In this document: piece after piece, positions 8,154 to 13,909 of the stretch | How the letters are laid out: each line of letters begins with the position of its first letter | How positions within the stretch are numbered: the stretch's first letter is position 1 | Origin: Chitinophaga pinensis | GTDB lineage: Bacteria; Bacteroidota; Bacteroidia; UKL13-3 | Direction: 5' to 3' | DNA length: 14,493 nucleotides | Assembly (NCBI GenBank): GCA_945876985.1 | Contig: CAMCQX010000009.1 | Location: 1-14,493, forward strand | The notes under the pieces: model-generated | Seen by the model: only the letters and a program-made list of their open reading frames with translations | What the model was told of the DNA's origin: nothing | Database searches by the model: none | Translations under genes and position numbers: made by a program

Positions 8154-8978
8154 ATGATAGCTTTTTCAAACTGTAAAATAAATTTAGGTCTTCACATTTT
8201 AAATAAACGTGATGATGGTTTTCATAATTTGGAAACGGTATTTTATTCAATTCCGTTGAATGATTGCTTGGAATTAATACCTGGAAAGAATGATGCCATT
8301 AACCAAGTCAATTTCCACTCTTTTGGATTATCAATTGATGGCGATAGCAATCAAAATTTAATTGTAAAAGCTTATCATTTATTAGCAAAAGATTTTGAAT
8401 TAAAACCTATTGATTTTTATTTGTTAAAAAATATTCCAATGGGTGCTGGTTTGGGAGGTGGTAGTAGCAATGCTGCATTTGCTTTAAAAATGTTGAATGA
8501 ACATTTTAAATTAAATATTTCAATACAAAAACTAAAGGAATACGCAGCAATTTTAGGAAGTGACTGTGCATACTTTATTGAAAATACTCCAAGCTTTGCA
8601 AAGGGTAAAGGTGAAGTTATTGAAACAATAGATTTGTCGTTAAAAGGATACTTTTTTGTATTGATTAATCCTAATATTCATGTAAGTACTGCCGAGGCTT
8701 TTTCAAATGTTTATATACGTGGTGAACAACAAACTTCTTTAAAGGATTTAATTAAAAATTCCGTTGAAAAATGGAAAAGTTTAATTGAAAATGATTTTGA
8801 AAAATCAGTTTTTTTGAATCATCCTGAAATAAAAAAATTGAAAGAAAAACTCTATGATAATGGAGCAATATATGCCAGTATGAGTGGAAGTGGTTCTAGT
8901 GTTTTTGGGTTGTTTAAAGAAAATATTGATTTAAAAAACCAGTTTGAAGGGAATTTTTATTTCAGTTGCACACTTTAA
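8154..8978 (+). CDS. ispE: 4-diphosphocytidyl-2-C-methyl-D-erythritol kinase
   Basis: IspE is the GHMP-family kinase of the methylerythritol phosphate pathway. It phosphorylates CDP-methylerythritol at the 2-position with ATP and is needed for isoprenoid synthesis in organisms that rely on this route. At 274 residues it has normal length. The N terminus has CKINLGLHI with catalytic Lys8. The ATP-binding glycine loop is [14 protein letters not shown] (95-108). GSDCAYF carries the catalytic Asp137, and the C-terminal GHMP motif is [12 protein letters not shown]. The ATG lies one base after the RES toxin stop, so translation is probably coupled to the toxin-antitoxin operon. Its stop codon overlaps that of the convergent ABC transporter gene, leaving no room for a terminator. 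Confidence 0.97.
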   Translation: MIAFSNCKINLGLHILNKRDDGFHNLETVFYSIPLNDCLELIPGKNDAINQVNFHSFGLSIDGDSNQNLIVKAYHLLAKDFELKPIDFYLLKNIPMGAGLGGGSSNAAFALKMLNEHFKLNISIQKLKEYAAILGSDCAYFIENTPSFAKGKGEVIETIDLSLKGYFFVLINPNIHVSTAEAFSNVYIRGEQQTSLKDLIKNSVEKWKSLIENDFEKSVFLNHPEIKKLKEKLYDNGAIYASMSGSGSSVFGLFKENIDLKNQFEGNFYFSCTL

Positions 8979-9661
8979 CTTATAGTATCACTTTCTACTA
9001 TTCCATCTCTTAGCCTAACTATTCTTTTAGCTCTTTTTGCTATGTCTTCTTCGTGAGTAACAATAATTACGGTGTTCCCTTTTTTATGAATTTCTTCTAA
9101 TAAATCCATAATTTCATGACTAGTTTTTGTATCTAAATTTCCTGTTGGCTCATCTGCTAAAATAATGGCAGGCTTATTAACCAATGCTCTTGCAATGGCA
9201 ACACGTTGGCGCTGTCCACCGCTTAATTCATTGGGTTTATGTTCAACCCTATCGCCAAGTCCAACGCTTACTAACGCTTTTTTTGCTGTTTCTAATCTTT
9301 CGGTTTTTCCTATACCTGCATATACTAATGGTAATGCTACATTTTCAAGTGAACTGTTTCGAGGTAATAAATTAAATGTTTGGAAAATAAAACCAATTTC
9401 TTTGTTCCTAATTTCAGCTAGTTCATTATCTGTCATATGACTCACGTCAATTCCATTTAGTTTGTAGCTGCCTCTGCTTGGCGTATCTAAGCAACCTAAT
9501 ATATTCATTAATGTTGATTTTCCAGAACCCGATGGACCCATTAATGCAACATATTCTCCTTTTTCTATTTTTAAATCTATCGTTTCTAAAGCATTTACAA
9601 CTACTTCACCAATTTTATATGTTTTACCAATTTTGTTAATATCAATTACTAAACTTGCCAT
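8975..9661 (-). CDS. ABC transporter ATP-binding protein, MacB/LolD family
   Basis: This 228-residue ATPase subunit is of the type paired with FtsX-like permeases in lipoprotein release (LolCDE) or MacB-type export. Walker A is GPSGSGKST (42-50). The Q-loop is [19 protein letters not shown]. The signature is [15 protein letters not shown], and Walker B with the D-loop is [12 protein letters not shown], followed by the switch histidine in IIVTHEED. The opening [19 protein letters not shown] is typical of the MacB/LolD subgroup. No permease gene lies in the window, so the transported substrate is unknown. It is the last gene of the minus-strand run and lies 102 bp after gatC. No TAnnTTTG box is visible in that gap, so it may depend on transcription from upstream. 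Confidence 0.93.
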   Translation of the reverse strand: MASLVIDINKIGKTYKIGEVVVNALETIDLKIEKGEYVALMGPSGSGKSTLMNILGCLDTPSRGSYKLNGIDVSHMTDNELAEIRNKEIGFIFQTFNLLPRNSSLENVALPLVYAGIGKTERLETAKKALVSVGLGDRVEHKPNELSGGQRQRVAIARALVNKPAIILADEPTGNLDTKTSHEIMDLLEEIHKKGNTVIIVTHEEDIAKRAKRIVRLRDGIVESDTIS

Positions 9662-9763
9662 TTGTAGTTTTTATTTTTTGCAATAAAATTAATTTACTTG
9701 TAATTGTTTTATCTAATTTGATAGATGGAAAATATTTGAAGTTTCAGATTTGAAAATGTTTTA

Positions 9764-10054
9764 TTATTTATCTAAAAACTTAGGTACTTTAAAGTAATCT
9801 GAATCCTTAGCAGGTGCATTTAATAATGCTTCTTGATGTGTAATTAAACTTTTGGGTTCATCTGAACGCAAAATGTTTTCTTCATCAGTCATAAATATTA
9901 ATGGTTCAATATTATCAGTATTTACTTCATTCATTTTTTCAAAAAAAGAAATAATTTGGTTCATGTCTTTTTCTAAATTTACTTTCTCGTTTTCTGAAAA
10001 ATTCAGTTTTGCTAAATCCGAAAGTTTATTGATAATGTCTATATTAATTTCCAT
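9764..10054 (-). CDS. gatC: Asp-tRNA(Asn)/Glu-tRNA(Gln) amidotransferase subunit C
   Basis: GatC is the small subunit of the GatCAB amidotransferase, which converts mischarged Glu-tRNA(Gln) or Asp-tRNA(Asn) to the amidated form. The 96-residue length is normal. Recognisable features are the N-terminal INIDIINKLSDLAKLNFSE, the central helix with MNQIISFFEKMNEVNTDNIEPL, and the C-terminal LRSDEPKSLITHQEALLNAPA ending in FKVPKFLD. It acts as a clamp between GatA and GatB, neither of which is in the window. Its first 11 bp overlap the end of plsC, consistent with translational coupling in one operon. Confidence 0.93.
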   Translation of the reverse strand: MEINIDIINKLSDLAKLNFSENEKVNLEKDMNQIISFFEKMNEVNTDNIEPLIFMTDEENILRSDEPKSLITHQEALLNAPAKDSDYFKVPKFLDK

Positions 10055-10793
10055 GATTGTATTCTTTTAGTTTATTTTCAATAATTTGAAACACTTTGTT
10101 TTTAAGCATTTCAGTATCATCTAAAGTTAATCCTTCAGTTGAAATTGGTTTATGAATAATTTGATATGCTTTTCCTGGTTTACCTTCAAAAACTCCTTGA
10201 TCAGGTAATACATTCCAATTGCCTATAATGGTAACGGGCAAAAGATCTATTTGTTTCTCAATAGCCATTCTAAATGGACCATCTTTAAATTTTATCAATT
10301 TAGGAACCTGATTTGAAATAGTTCCTTCTGGGAATATAACTAAACTACGTCCACTTTCAAAAAAATGAGTTGCTTTTTTATATGCTTCAGCTGCTTTTCT
10401 TGCATTTTTTCTATCAACGGCTATATCTATTGTTCTGAACCAAATACCAAAAACTGGAATTTCTTCCAATTCTTTTTTTGCCATAAAACTAAAATCTAGT
10501 TGATTTAATTTTACTGTTAAGGTTACAATATCAAGTTGAGAGGTATGATTAGGACATATAATAAAAGGTTTTGAGGTATCAAATGGCTCTTCAATAATTT
10601 GAATAACTTTTACAAATCCTGTAACTAATAATACTTTACCCCATATTCTTCTAATTTTATGACCTAAAGGATATCGTTTAGGATTGCTTAAGGCATATCG
10701 AATAAATGGATATAAAACTGTAAATGTTACAACAGTCCATAAACCAAACCAAATTGCATAGCTTGTTTTTAAAGGATTTTTTGAAAATTTCAC
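10044..10793 (-). CDS. plsC: 1-acyl-sn-glycerol-3-phosphate acyltransferase (GTG start)
   Basis: This 249-residue PlsC-family acyltransferase should transfer an acyl chain to lysophosphatidic acid in membrane phospholipid synthesis. The catalytic HX4D motif is in PNHTSQLDIV, with His83 and Asp88. The substrate-binding motif FPEGT is at 154-158. An N-terminal hydrophobic stretch (about residues 12-33) is the likely membrane anchor. The start is GTG; the 15 bp upstream, back to the pyrE stop, hold no ATG in frame. The gene lies between pyrE (15-bp gap) and gatC (11-bp overlap), so all three are probably co-transcribed. Related glycerolipid acyltransferases share these motifs, so the exact acceptor is inferred. 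Confidence 0.9.
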   Translation of the reverse strand: MKFSKNPLKTSYAIWFGLWTVVTFTVLYPFIRYALSNPKRYPLGHKIRRIWGKVLLVTGFVKVIQIIEEPFDTSKPFIICPNHTSQLDIVTLTVKLNQLDFSFMAKKELEEIPVFGIWFRTIDIAVDRKNARKAAEAYKKATHFFESGRSLVIFPEGTISNQVPKLIKFKDGPFRMAIEKQIDLLPVTIIGNWNVLPDQGVFEGKPGKAYQIIHKPISTEGLTLDDTEMLKNKVFQIIENKLKEYNHGN

Positions 10794-10808
10794 GTTATTT
10801 TTTATGTT

Positions 10809-11450
10809 TTATTGCATCCAAGTTGAAGGACTTTTACGCCATTCATTTAATTTGCTTAGTTCTTCAGGTTTTACTATTTCTTTTTTTACTGCTAAGTCTA
10901 TTAATGTTGGATAATTACTTAATGATAAATATGGGCAGTTTATTTTGTCAAATGCATTTTGAGCTTCGTCAAATGCGTATGTAAATATACTTGCTAATCC
11001 TAAAACATTGCAGCCAAAATCTTTTAAAGAATCAATTGCTTGCAAACTGCTTTTCCCGGTAGATACTAAATCTTCTATCACAACTACATTTGATCCTTTT
11101 ATAATATCACCTTCAATTTGTTTACCCATTCCGTGTTTTTTAGCTTCAGAACGTACGTATCCAAATGGTAAGTTTAATGCATCAGCTACTAAAACACCTG
11201 GAGCAATTCCAGCGGTAGCTACTCCTATAATTGCATCAATGTTTTTAAAATTATTTTGCACCAAATTTGCCAATTCAATTTTGATAAAATTTCTTACTTC
11301 AACATGTGAAAGGGAAATACGATTGTCACAATAAATTGGACTTTTCCAACCACTTGCCCATGTAAAAGGTTCATTGGGTTTCAATTTAATTGCATTTATT
11401 TGCAAAAGATAAATAGCTATTTTTTCAGCAGCAGTATTGCTTAAATTCAT
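10809..11450 (-). CDS. pyrE: Orotate phosphoribosyltransferase
   Basis: PyrE converts orotate and PRPP to orotidine 5'-phosphate in de novo pyrimidine synthesis. At 213 residues it has normal length. The N-terminal motif FTWASGWKSPIYCD (29-42) binds orotate. The flexible catalytic loop contains KKHGMGKQIEG (104-114), and the PRPP-binding motif is EDLVSTGKSS (126-135). It is the first gene of the minus-strand run pyrE-plsC-gatC-ABC ATPase. Its ATG lies 8 bp from the divergent Nudix gene. A consensus -7 box ending at 11456 would place the transcription start close to the A of the ATG, suggesting a leaderless or nearly leaderless message. Confidence 0.97.
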   Translation of the reverse strand: MNLSNTAAEKIAIYLLQINAIKLKPNEPFTWASGWKSPIYCDNRISLSHVEVRNFIKIELANLVQNNFKNIDAIIGVATAGIAPGVLVADALNLPFGYVRSEAKKHGMGKQIEGDIIKGSNVVVIEDLVSTGKSSLQAIDSLKDFGCNVLGLASIFTYAFDEAQNAFDKINCPYLSLSNYPTLIDLAVKKEIVKPEELSKLNEWRKSPSTWMQ

Positions 11451-11455
11451 ATTTA

Positions 11456-11463
11456 CAAATGTA
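11456..11463 (-). promoter_or_regulatory. pyrE: -7 box candidate for pyrE
   Basis: Read on the minus strand this is TACATTTG, an exact TAnnTTTG match. It covers the start codon of the divergent Nudix gene (11459-11461). A start of transcription 5-7 bp downstream would fall at about 11449-11451, on the pyrE start codon. No clear -33 element is visible, so confidence is moderate. Confidence 0.45.
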
Positions 11464-12058
11464 TAAAATTTTTATAAATGATAAGCCATTCTTTATTACC
11501 AATTCAAAATTAAATATTGATGATGATTTAGAAACTATTTTTTTTAATAAAACTATTTTTGATAGTTTAATACAAAGTGCTAAAAGCATTGATTTTAAAG
11601 GAATTATTTTAATTTGTGAAGATGTGGAATTGGTATTTCAACTTTTTGCAAATAATTATAAATTAATTGAAGCGGCTGGTGGTTTGGTTTTTAACAGTAA
11701 TAATGATTTGCTTTTAATAGAAAGACTAGGTGTTTGGGATTTACCAAAGGGTAAAATTGACTTAGGTGAAACACCTGAAATTGCAGCTTTAAGAGAAGTA
11801 GAGGAGGAGTGTGCTGTAAACGGACTTTCTATTGAATATTTAGTTTGTAAAAGTTATCACACTTATTTTTTTAAGGATAAATATATTTTAAAACGAACTT
11901 TTTGGTATAAAATGAATACTACTTTTAATGGACTTTTGGTTCCTCAAGAAGAAGAAAATATTACTAAAGTTGAATGGCAGCATTTTACTAAAAAGAATAT
12001 GACTAATTTAAATACTTATGAAAGTATAAAGGACGTTTTGAATAATTATTTTTTATAA
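11459..12058 (+). CDS. Nudix hydrolase
   Basis: This 199-residue protein has an N-terminal region of about 65 residues with no recognised domain, then a Nudix hydrolase domain opening with AAGGLVFNSNNDLLLIERLGVWDLPKGK. The Nudix box spans 98-120 (G98, E104, R112-E113, E116-E117) and has all metal-binding acidic residues. The usual glycine near its end is replaced by Ala119. Nudix enzymes cleave nucleoside diphosphates linked to another moiety; the substrate here cannot be assigned. It diverges from pyrE with 8 bp between the start codons, so its promoter must lie within the pyrE coding region; no exact TAnnTTTG box was found there. A strong terminator follows 50 bp after the stop. Confidence 0.9.
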   Translation: MYKIFINDKPFFITNSKLNIDDDLETIFFNKTIFDSLIQSAKSIDFKGIILICEDVELVFQLFANNYKLIEAAGGLVFNSNNDLLLIERLGVWDLPKGKIDLGETPEIAALREVEEECAVNGLSIEYLVCKSYHTYFFKDKYILKRTFWYKMNTTFNGLLVPQEEENITKVEWQHFTKKNMTNLNTYESIKDVLNNYFL

Positions 12059-12108
12059 AGATATCGGTCAATTCATCAAAATTATACTTATTAATGATTT
12101 TAAAACAA

Positions 12109-12142
12109 AAAAGCCCGTAAACACTGAGTTTTACGGGCTTTT
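12109..12142. terminator. Strong hairpin terminator after the Nudix gene
   Basis: A perfect 13-bp stem pairs AAAAGCCCGTAAA (12109-12121) with TTTACGGGCTTTT (12130-12142), with an 8-nt loop. A-rich sequence lies before it and T-rich sequence after it, so it could stop transcription from both sides. It marks the end of the housekeeping block. Confidence 0.85.
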
Positions 12143-12162
12143 GATTTGTTTTGTATTACTAC

Positions 12163-12180
12163 TGGCGGAGAGTTAGGGAT
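12163..12180 (-). other. tRNA-Ser 3'-end remnant, candidate attachment site
   Basis: On the minus strand this reads ATCCCTAACTCTCCGCCA. That is the layout of a tRNA 3' end: T-stem strand CCCTA, acceptor strand ACTCTCC, discriminator G and CCA. It closely resembles tRNA-Ser genes. The rest of the tRNA is missing: the upstream bases do not pair with the T-stem strand. Such an 18-nt duplicate is what integrases leave at the far end of an element inserted into a tRNA gene. A 5-bp inverted repeat CGGAG/CTCCG (12166-12170 and 12182-12186) spans the point where tRNA similarity stops. The orientation predicts an intact tRNA-Ser gene on the minus strand to the right of the window. Confidence 0.45.
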
Positions 12181-12216
12181 ACTCCGATTGCTATTGATTA
12201 TCAGTTTTTTAACAAA

Positions 12217-12239
12217 AAACAGTGCTAAAACAGTGCTAA
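12217..12239. repeat. Tandem AAACAGTGCTAA repeats
   Basis: AAACAGTGCTAA occurs at 12217-12228 and 12228-12239, sharing one base, an 11-bp period of about one helical turn. A small hairpin GTTTTTT/AAAAAAC (12204-12220) lies next to it. Its position inside the tRNA-like site fits integrase arm-binding repeats, but another DNA-binding protein is equally possible. Confidence 0.5.
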
Positions 12240-12374
12240 TTTATCCCAACGGTTGATTTATCTGTTTAAAGCCCCCCAAAATAATGAAGTCATGCAAAAG
12301 GATTGTAGAAAAGTAATTTAGTACCAAATATAATATTGAACGTTTTAGTTATTCTTACAAATAATAAATAAAAG

Positions 12375-12382
12375 TATATTTG
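12375..12382 (+). promoter_or_regulatory. -7 box candidate reading into the ATPase gene
   Basis: TATATTTG matches TAnnTTTG exactly and points towards the ATPase gene, whose ATG is about 100 bp downstream. The -33 element is weak. It lies just outside the candidate cassette boundary at 12455/12456, the position a cassette-array promoter would take. Confidence 0.4.
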
Positions 12383-12455
12383 AAAATTAAATAAAAATGC
12401 ATCCTTATTCCAAAATTGTAGTTAAAAGGTTGCATAACGCATCCAAATAAACAAG

Positions 12456-13837
12456 TTACCAGCAATTATAAAAACAGACAATATGAGATTAACAAATCAA
12501 GTTTACGGAGTATCGAACGAATTAATTGACACCTACATTGAAAGAAAAAATGTTGATGAAGCCTTCACTAAAGGCTTGCAAAAAAACAAACATATAATCG
12601 TTTATGGAGCTTCTAAACAAGGTAAAACTTCATTAACAAATAAGCACTTAAAAGAGGCGGATTATATAAAAGTTAACTGTTCTCCTTCGGCATCAACCCT
12701 GGACATTTATAATTCAATTGCAAGACAATTAGATGTTGAAATACTTGAATCAGCAGAAATTACAACAACTATAGGAGGTGAAGCAAAAGTTGGGCTCAAA
12801 GCCAAAGTCCGTATCCCATTCTTTGGTGGTGCAGATGCAGAGACTGAAGCATCTGTTACTAAAGAAAACGAAACAGGGAAATCATATAAAATTATTGATT
12901 TTAATTTGGCACTAGCCCAAGACCTTTCAGAACTCTTGAGAAGCATAAAATTTAACAAGAGAATTATTCTTGAAAACTTTCATTATCTAAATGAAGAAGT
13001 TCAAAAACAACTAGCGATTGATTTACGGATTTTTGAAGACTATAATATACTTTTCATCATTTTGGGTATTTGGCGAGAGAAAAATAGGTTGGCGCAATTT
13101 AACGGTGACCTTGTAGATAGACTCATTGAGGTTCCTGTAGAACCTTGGGAAAAATCTGACCTGAAAAGAATAGTAATTGAAGGTTTGCCATTACTTAATG
13201 TTAGTTTGGAAAATGTTGTTGATTATATAATTGACAGTTGTTTTGACAGCGTAGGTGTGTTTCAAGAAATCTGCAAAGAATCCTGTTATGTTGCCCGTGT
13301 GAATGAAACACAAGATATACTTTTGGAAATATCTAGAACAAATGTTGATGATGCAATTAGAAAAAAACTTGAAGATTATTCAAGTAGACACATAAGATGT
13401 TTAGAAAGTTTTATAGAACAAAAAGCCCGTAGTTCACAAGAAACTCCATTGTATATCCCATATTACTTTGTTAAAGTATTATTTCAAGAAACAATGGAAA
13501 ATATTATACAAGGGTTAAAAAGAAAACCATTACAAGAACAAATAAAGAATCTACATCATAGACCAGATGATGTAAGACCATCTGATATGGGTTATTTTCT
13601 TAAAAACTTAGTTTCTTCTCAAATTTCAAAAGGAATCTCACCTCCTATTTTTGATTATGATAATAGTACTAGTTCAATAAAAATTATTGATTCAACATTT
13701 TATTTTTACATAAAAAACTGCGAAAGAGACGATGTAATTGACAATTTAGCAATACCTGAGGGACTTGGATAATAAATGCTGGTAACAGCACTTACAAGAA
13801 ATTGGCGGCTCTGTGTTTAAATGAATCTTTGTATCCG
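12456..13837 (+). mobile_element. Candidate integron-type gene cassette carrying the ATPase gene
   Basis: The proposed 1382-bp cassette starts at TTACCAGCA after G12455 and ends at G13837. GTTACCAGCA (12455-12464) and TGCTGGTAAC (13777-13786) are exact reverse complements at its two ends, 18 bp before the ATG and 4 bp after the stop. In an excised circular cassette these halves would come together as one attC outer stem. The tight packing of a single plus-strand gene and one trailing site is typical of cassettes. No integrase is in the window, so the identification is inferred. Confidence 0.5.
12483..13772 (+). CDS. Unrecognised STAND/AAA-type ATPase
   Basis: This 429-residue protein has a P-loop NTPase domain and is not a family I can name. 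Walker A is GASKQGKTS (42-50). The Walker B strand is KRIILENFHYL (159-169), with Glu164 followed by Asn where a second acidic residue is more usual. LFIILGIWREKNRL (190-203) resembles a sensor-1 strand. Between them, about 92-137 is a Gly/Ala-rich, charge-alternating insert containing KVRIPFFGGADAE that looks like extra beta structure. The C-terminal third is alpha-helical, and SDMGYFLKNLVSSQ onward (about 360-415) resembles a winged helix. No signal peptide or membrane helix is seen. The architecture suggests a regulatory or defence switch ATPase, but that is inference. It is flanked by the candidate cassette-end repeats. Confidence 0.75.
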   Translation: MRLTNQVYGVSNELIDTYIERKNVDEAFTKGLQKNKHIIVYGASKQGKTSLTNKHLKEADYIKVNCSPSASTLDIYNSIARQLDVEILESAEITTTIGGEAKVGLKAKVRIPFFGGADAETEASVTKENETGKSYKIIDFNLALAQDLSELLRSIKFNKRIILENFHYLNEEVQKQLAIDLRIFEDYNILFIILGIWREKNRLAQFNGDLVDRLIEVPVEPWEKSDLKRIVIEGLPLLNVSLENVVDYIIDSCFDSVGVFQEICKESCYVARVNETQDILLEISRTNVDDAIRKKLEDYSSRHIRCLESFIEQKARSSQETPLYIPYYFVKVLFQETMENIIQGLKRKPLQEQIKNLHHRPDDVRPSDMGYFLKNLVSSQISKGISPPIFDYDNSTSSIKIIDSTFYFYIKNCERDDVIDNLAIPEGLG

Positions 13838-13843
13838 TTAGCT
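13777..13843 (+). other. attC-like recombination site 1
   Basis: The site begins with TGCTGGTAAC (13777-13786) and ends with ATCCGTTAGC (13833-13842). TAAC pairs with GTTA at the ends, and TACAA (13793-13797) pairs with TTGTA (13829-13833) inside, an arrangement like the R and L boxes of attC. The length, about 60 bp, is in the usual attC range. The inner arms are unequal in spacing, so the fold is imperfect. Confidence 0.45.
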
Positions 13844-13909
13844 AACGTATTCGATGGTGTCAGACAATTTTCGTCTCCGAAATCGCCCCCTTTGCCAAGC
13901 CCTAATCCG
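13838..13909 (+). mobile_element. Candidate gene-less cassette (attC-like site 2)
   Basis: This 72-bp unit lies between two copies of ATCCGTTA (13833-13840 and 13905-13912). Its ends pair well: TAACGTATTCG (13843-13853) against CTAATCCGTTA (13902-13912), 9 of 11 positions. It begins with the perfect 12-bp palindrome CGTTAGCTAACG (13836-13847), which arises if a cassette start GTTAGC directly meets its own GCTAAC end. No open reading frame fits inside. Confidence 0.45.

Larger units (their letters stand above)
12143..12482. other. Gene-free junction region
   Basis: No plausible coding sequence was found here; the longest plus-strand start, at 12283, gives about 10 codons. The stretch holds a tRNA-Ser 3'-end look-alike, a pair of 12-bp direct repeats, a consensus -7 box and the left half of a candidate cassette recombination site. 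All are listed separately. The change from tightly packed housekeeping genes to this loose region suggests the edge of an acquired segment. Confidence 0.6.

Noticed and set aside
12163..12180. Functional tRNA gene
   Set aside because: Only the 3' T-stem and acceptor strands are present; the pairing strands, anticodon arm and D-arm are missing.
12143..12250. Remnant of a tyrosine integrase gene on the minus strand
   Set aside because: A partly open frame can be read, but it runs through the tRNA-like site and the terminator and shows none of the catalytic R-H-R-Y motifs.
12430..12458. A complete attC site upstream of the ATPase cassette
   Set aside because: TAAC and GTTA are present but only 24 bp apart end to end, too short for a full site. 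At most it is a remnant or an attI-like half.
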